Source of the DNA: Kaiparowitsia implicata GSE-PSE-MK54-09C
GTDB taxonomy: Bacteria; Cyanobacteriota; Cyanobacteriia; Elainellales; Elainellaceae
Length of the DNA: 64,000 nt
Assembly (NCBI GenBank): GCA_019359435.1
Contig: JAHHHI010000066.1
Coordinates: 1 to 64,000, forward strand
Direction: 5' to 3'
Shown here: in pieces, positions 60,772 to 64,000 of the stretch
How the letters are laid out: each line of letters begins with the position of its first letter
Numbering within the stretch: the stretch's first letter is position 1
Made by a program: the position numbers and the translations under genes
Notes under the pieces: generated by a model
What the model was told of the DNA's origin: nothing
The model's input: the letters and a program-made list of their open reading frames with translations, nothing else
Databases searched by the model: none

Positions 60772-62409
60772 ATGCCTAGGCGATTGCAACTCCGTCGATG
60801 CTTCTGCTGGGGCACTGGGCTGGTGCTGGGTTGGGTAGGGGGAGCGCCAACGTCTTTGATCCAGGCTGCGCCTTTACCCCCTATTGAATCGGCTCAGCCG
60901 CCGATGGCACAGACGACGGTTCCGTCGGTGACGCAGTTTTCAGATGTGCAGCCCACGGACTGGGCCTATGAAGCACTGCGCCTGTTGGTAGAGCGTGACG
61001 GGTGTCTATCGGGGTATCCCGATGGCACGTTTCGGGGCGATCGCCCCATGAGCCGCGATGAATTTGCCGCTAGCCTCAGCGCGTGCCTCGCGCAATTGCA
61101 GGATAGAGACGATGGCAGTGTTGGGGATGATGTGCTGTCAGCGGTGCAGCGCTTGCAGCGCGAGTTCGCCGCAGAGTTGGCCCGCGTGGGCGATCGCCTC
61201 AATACCCTAGACGGTCGCACCGCAGCCCTGACACAGCAGCAGTTTTCTACGACAACTCGGCTGTATGGCGAAGCGATTCTAGGGCTGTCTGCCACCGTGG
61301 GCGACCAAATCGCGGCGGCGAGCAGTGACAATCTGGTGCTGCAACACCGCACGCGGCTGACGTTGCGCACCAGCTTTACCGGCAGCGATGCGCTCAATGC
61401 GCGGCTAACTGCTGGCAACGGGTTGCCCCCTGTGACTCCGGCGAGTCTGCTGCCTGGGGTGACACAAGGCACCGCAGAGGGTCGGCTGAGCGCGAGCGTG
61501 GGCGGCAACACCAGCAATCGGCTCGATCTCGATCGGCTGGACTATTCCCTGCCGTTGGGCGATCGCACTCAGCTTTATATCGCTGGCGTCGGCGGGCGCA
61601 GCAGTGACTACCTGCCCAGCACGGCAAATCCCTATTTTGATGATGGAGATGGCGGCATGGGCGCGATCTCTGCCTTTGCCCAGCAAAACCCAATTTACCG
61701 CATCGGCGGCGGCAGTGGCGCGGGGGTGACTGTGGAGATGGGCGATCGCCTCTTTCTGAGTGCGGGCTATCTGGCGAGCAGGGCGAACCAGCCGGGGGAA
61801 AGCCAGGGACTGTTCGAGGGGGATTTTGCCGCGCTGGCCCAGGTGACCGTTGTGCCCAGTGATGCGATACAGCTCGGGCTCACCTACGTCCGCGGCTATC
61901 ACACCTCGGGCAATTCCATCTTTGCATTGGGCAGTCAAGAGGAGTTTTTCACCGGGACTGTGCCTGCAAACGCGTTGCATACCGGGCTAGATGTGTCTGC
62001 CACGACGAATTCCGTTGGGGGATCGCTCTCCTTGCAACTCAGCCCGGGGCTTGCGGTGAACGCCTTTGGAGGCTATACCGATCTCAATTTGCTCAACAAC
62101 ACGGGCAGCGGCGAGATTTGGTACTACGGGCTAGGGCTAGCATTCCCCGATCTATTTGCCGAAGGAAACCTGGGCGGCCTAGTCGTTGGTGCAGAACCTT
62201 ACTTGGGGGGCGCAACGGCGGCGGGGCTAAACCTGCCGCAGCTAGGGCTGAGCAACGATACCTCGCTGCATCTAGAAGCGTTTTATCGCTATGCATTGAG
62301 CGATCGCCTTATGCTCACACCGGGCATTATTTGGATCACCGCCCCCGATCAGTTTCGAGGGAACGATGATTATGTAGTGGGCACGCTCCGCATGACGCTG
62401 CGTTTTTGA
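60772..62409 (+). CDS. Outer-membrane porin with SLH domain (OprB / iron-uptake porin type)
   Basis: The protein has 545 residues from ATG 60772, with AAGGA just upstream. A signal peptide ends near SLIQAAP. The SLH domain QFSDVQPTDWAYEALRLLVERDGCLSGYPDGTFRGDRPMSRDEFAASL anchors the barrel to the cell wall. A short coiled coil (VQRLQREFAAELARVGDRLNTLDGR) leads to a beta-barrel region ending in TLRMTLRF with terminal Phe, as outer-membrane proteins do. This is the major porin architecture of cyanobacteria. The solute is not predictable. Confidence 0.93.
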   Translation: MPRRLQLRRCFCWGTGLVLGWVGGAPTSLIQAAPLPPIESAQPPMAQTTVPSVTQFSDVQPTDWAYEALRLLVERDGCLSGYPDGTFRGDRPMSRDEFAASLSACLAQLQDRDDGSVGDDVLSAVQRLQREFAAELARVGDRLNTLDGRTAALTQQQFSTTTRLYGEAILGLSATVGDQIAAASSDNLVLQHRTRLTLRTSFTGSDALNARLTAGNGLPPVTPASLLPGVTQGTAEGRLSASVGGNTSNRLDLDRLDYSLPLGDRTQLYIAGVGGRSSDYLPSTANPYFDDGDGGMGAISAFAQQNPIYRIGGGSGAGVTVEMGDRLFLSAGYLASRANQPGESQGLFEGDFAALAQVTVVPSDAIQLGLTYVRGYHTSGNSIFALGSQEEFFTGTVPANALHTGLDVSATTNSVGGSLSLQLSPGLAVNAFGGYTDLNLLNNTGSGEIWYYGLGLAFPDLFAEGNLGGLVVGAEPYLGGATAAGLNLPQLGLSNDTSLHLEAFYRYALSDRLMLTPGIIWITAPDQFRGNDDYVVGTLRMTLRF

Positions 62410-62455
62410 GCAGTTCATGAGGCCAATCATGAACTGCTTATGATTGGCCTCATGA
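62409..62455. terminator. Two mutually exclusive hairpins between convergent genes
   Basis: AGCAGTTCATG (62409) pairs with CATGAACTGCT (62428). Alternatively TCATGAGGCCAATCAT (62415) pairs with ATGATTGGCCTCATGA (62440). The two stems share bases and cannot form together. Between the porin stop and the Calx-beta stop this is the only space for termination. Confidence 0.65.
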
Positions 62456-62460
62456 GAGGC

Positions 62461-64000
62461 TTAGGGACGAAAACCGCTGAACCCCACCCCGCGTTGAAAG
62501 AGGATGTCATCATCCACCAGGGTCACCGTTGCCGCCCGCTGTTTGGAATAGGCCCCGACATGGCTAAAGCCAAACAGCGCCATCGTCAGATTCCGATCAG
62601 GTTGATAGGCGGTGTTGCCGAGAACCCGCAGTGGCACCCAGGCCGTGGTTTGTCCGGCGGCAAAGTTCACCCGAGTGACGCCACCGAGGAAGTCGCGACC
62701 GGCGATCGCACTGCCGTCCAACAGCCTGACCTTCACCGAGCCCGCCTGCGACACATTGCCCGAGCGAATCAGCGGAATTCGGACCGTGTTGAGCTGGTCG
62801 CCCTCCTGCACCCGGAAGCTGGGCGCTCCAAAATCGTAGGCGGTTCTGGCATCATCATTGCGAATACGACCCACAGACCTCAGCGCATTGGGGTTAAGAG
62901 ACCCACTCTGAGGATTGGACAACCGCACGAAAAATTTCTCGTTGCGTTCAAACTGGGTATCGCCCCGAACCAGCACAGTTACCCGCTGATGGGTCATCCC
63001 CGGACGGAACTTGATCTGGGTTGGCGTCACTCGACTGTAATCACCATCCGCCACGGTAGCCGTGCCATCCAGGGTGCGATATCGCACCGCCACCAGCTGG
63101 TCGCTCGCATGAGACAGCGACACGCGGAAGGCAAAGCGCTGAGTGCCCCGATTTCCTTCTCGACGGGTAGCCTTAATCGGGCGAATAGAGATCACCGGGT
63201 CGTTCGCCAAAATGGTCAGGGTTCCCTCAGGAGCAGTCGTGTTGATGCGATAGTCACCCTCCGCGAGCGTGATCCGAATCGTTTCATCGAGTTCACTAAT
63301 CGTGTCATTGATCGGATTCACCACCACATCCACAAAGGCTTGTCCTACGGGGATGATTGCAGTGCCTGAGAGCGTGTCGTAATCGACTCCATTCGTGGCG
63401 TTACCGGCCACTCTGTAGTTCACGGTGAGCGCTTGCGACAGGTCGCCTGTGCGGTTAAAGCGGAAGATGCCCGAGTTGGGGATGTGCTCGTTGATGATGC
63501 CATCCAGCACTGACACAGCTACCAGCGATCGCTCCACATCGGGAACGGGAGGAGCATCAATAATCGTGACAGCGGCGGTGTTTTGGGCATTATTCACCGC
63601 ATACTGGCCGCCTGCCAGCGTCAGCACTACGGTTTCATCGCCCTCTACCAACTCGTCCAATACAGGATTCACCTGCACATCTACAAACGCTTGACCAGCG
63701 GCGATGGTGGCTGTTCCTGTGAGCGGGCTGTAGTCCGTGCCGTTGGTGGCCGTGCCGTTGATGGTGTAGTTCACGGTGAGCGCTTGGGACAGATCGCCCG
63801 TGCGCGTCAGGCGGAACACACCGGGATTGCCCGGCAGTTCACTCGCGATCGCATCCTGCGCGATTACCGAAATCACAGGTGCATCTTGAATTGTTACAGT
63901 AGCGTCGTCTTGAGTTGAGCTAACGACATACGTCGAACTGTCATCTAGCGTGAGCACCACGGTTTCATCGCCCTCTACCAACTCGTCCAGAACGGGATTC
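62461..64000 (-). CDS. Calx-beta repeat protein, 5' part outside the window
   Basis: At least 512 residues, without a start in the window. Tandem Calx-beta domains of about 110 residues recur: FRLTRTGDLSQALTVNYTINGTATNGTDY, AFVDVQVNPVLDELVEGDETVVLTLAGGQYAV, and a similar second and third unit. A last, more diverged repeat (REGNRGTQRFAFRVSLSHASDQLVAVRYRTLDGTATVADGDY) precedes a short tail, GVGFSGFRP. Calx-beta domains bind calcium and occur in large extracellular adhesins. Adjacent units are very alike in DNA (63640 and 63976 regions). The full size and any secretion signal cannot be seen. Confidence 0.88.
   Translation of the reverse strand, partial: NPVLDELVEGDETVVLTLDDSSTYVVSSTQDDATVTIQDAPVISVIAQDAIASELPGNPGVFRLTRTGDLSQALTVNYTINGTATNGTDYSPLTGTATIAAGQAFVDVQVNPVLDELVEGDETVVLTLAGGQYAVNNAQNTAAVTIIDAPPVPDVERSLVAVSVLDGIINEHIPNSGIFRFNRTGDLSQALTVNYRVAGNATNGVDYDTLSGTAIIPVGQAFVDVVVNPINDTISELDETIRITLAEGDYRINTTAPEGTLTILANDPVISIRPIKATRREGNRGTQRFAFRVSLSHASDQLVAVRYRTLDGTATVADGDYSRVTPTQIKFRPGMTHQRVTVLVRGDTQFERNEKFFVRLSNPQSGSLNPNALRSVGRIRNDDARTAYDFGAPSFRVQEGDQLNTVRIPLIRSGNVSQAGSVKVRLLDGSAIAGRDFLGGVTRVNFAAGQTTAWVPLRVLGNTAYQPDRNLTMALFGFSHVGAYSKQRAATVTLVDDDILFQRGVGFSGFRP

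Overview
The window looks like chromosomal DNA of a cyanobacterium, probably a filamentous or Leptolyngbya-like member of the Synechococcales; the genus is an inference. The octamer GCGATCGC (HIP1) recurs throughout. Gene content is also cyanobacterial: ferredoxin-thioredoxin reductase variable chain, an SLH-OprB porin, an EGY1/slr0643-like M50 protease, and a tandem histidine phosphatase. No rRNA, tRNA or CRISPR array was recognised.

Layout. 0-2 kb: an ISAs1-type transposase remnant, a degenerate receiver protein and a TetR regulator. 2.3-8 kb: cobO, a dihydroorotase, lepB, then a nucleotidyltransferase coupled to a second dihydroorotase-like protein that has lost its metal ligands. 8-22.6 kb: housekeeping and small conserved genes (histidine phosphatase, CPBP and M50 membrane proteases, MBL hydrolase, threonine synthase, peptidoglycan-binding protein, FAD oxidoreductase plus D-aminoacyl-tRNA deacylase, HAD). 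22.8-26.6 kb: a phosphonate/phosphite-type ABC transporter, phnD-phnC-phnE-phnE, with a strong terminator between phnD and the rest and a Pho-box-like repeat upstream. 27-34 kb: conserved genes including cdsA, a PGM1-related ATP-grasp ligase and a DUF790 (Bax1-like) nuclease.

34-41.9 kb is the accessory core of the window. All clearly coding genes there lie on the minus strand: a CHAT-TPR protein, a DUF5615/DUF433 pair, a BrnT/CopG pair, a DUF4160/DUF2442 pair, a GNAT acetyltransferase, a NucS-like nuclease and a GIY-YIG nuclease. Between them sit imperfectly paired 84-95 bp sites bounded by RYYYAAC/GTTRRRY-like boxes. I read this as an integron gene-cassette array without an integrase (CALIN). 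Two of its toxin-antitoxin-like modules carry a visible inactivating lesion: a nonsense codon in DUF5615 and a frameshift in DUF4160.

42-64 kb returns to ordinary genes: GT61 glycosyltransferase, thioredoxin-like protein, Uma2 nuclease, SbcC, a zinc metallopeptidase, an RTX-repeat protein, ftrV, a PP2C phosphatase with a zinc ribbon, NfeD plus stomatin, a porin, and a Calx-beta protein cut by the window edge. A 128-130 bp TA-flanked miniature inverted-repeat element occurs three times (15.4, 21.5 and 47.5 kb); one copy supplies the stop codon of dtd. Many convergent junctions carry long hairpins, several built around HIP1.
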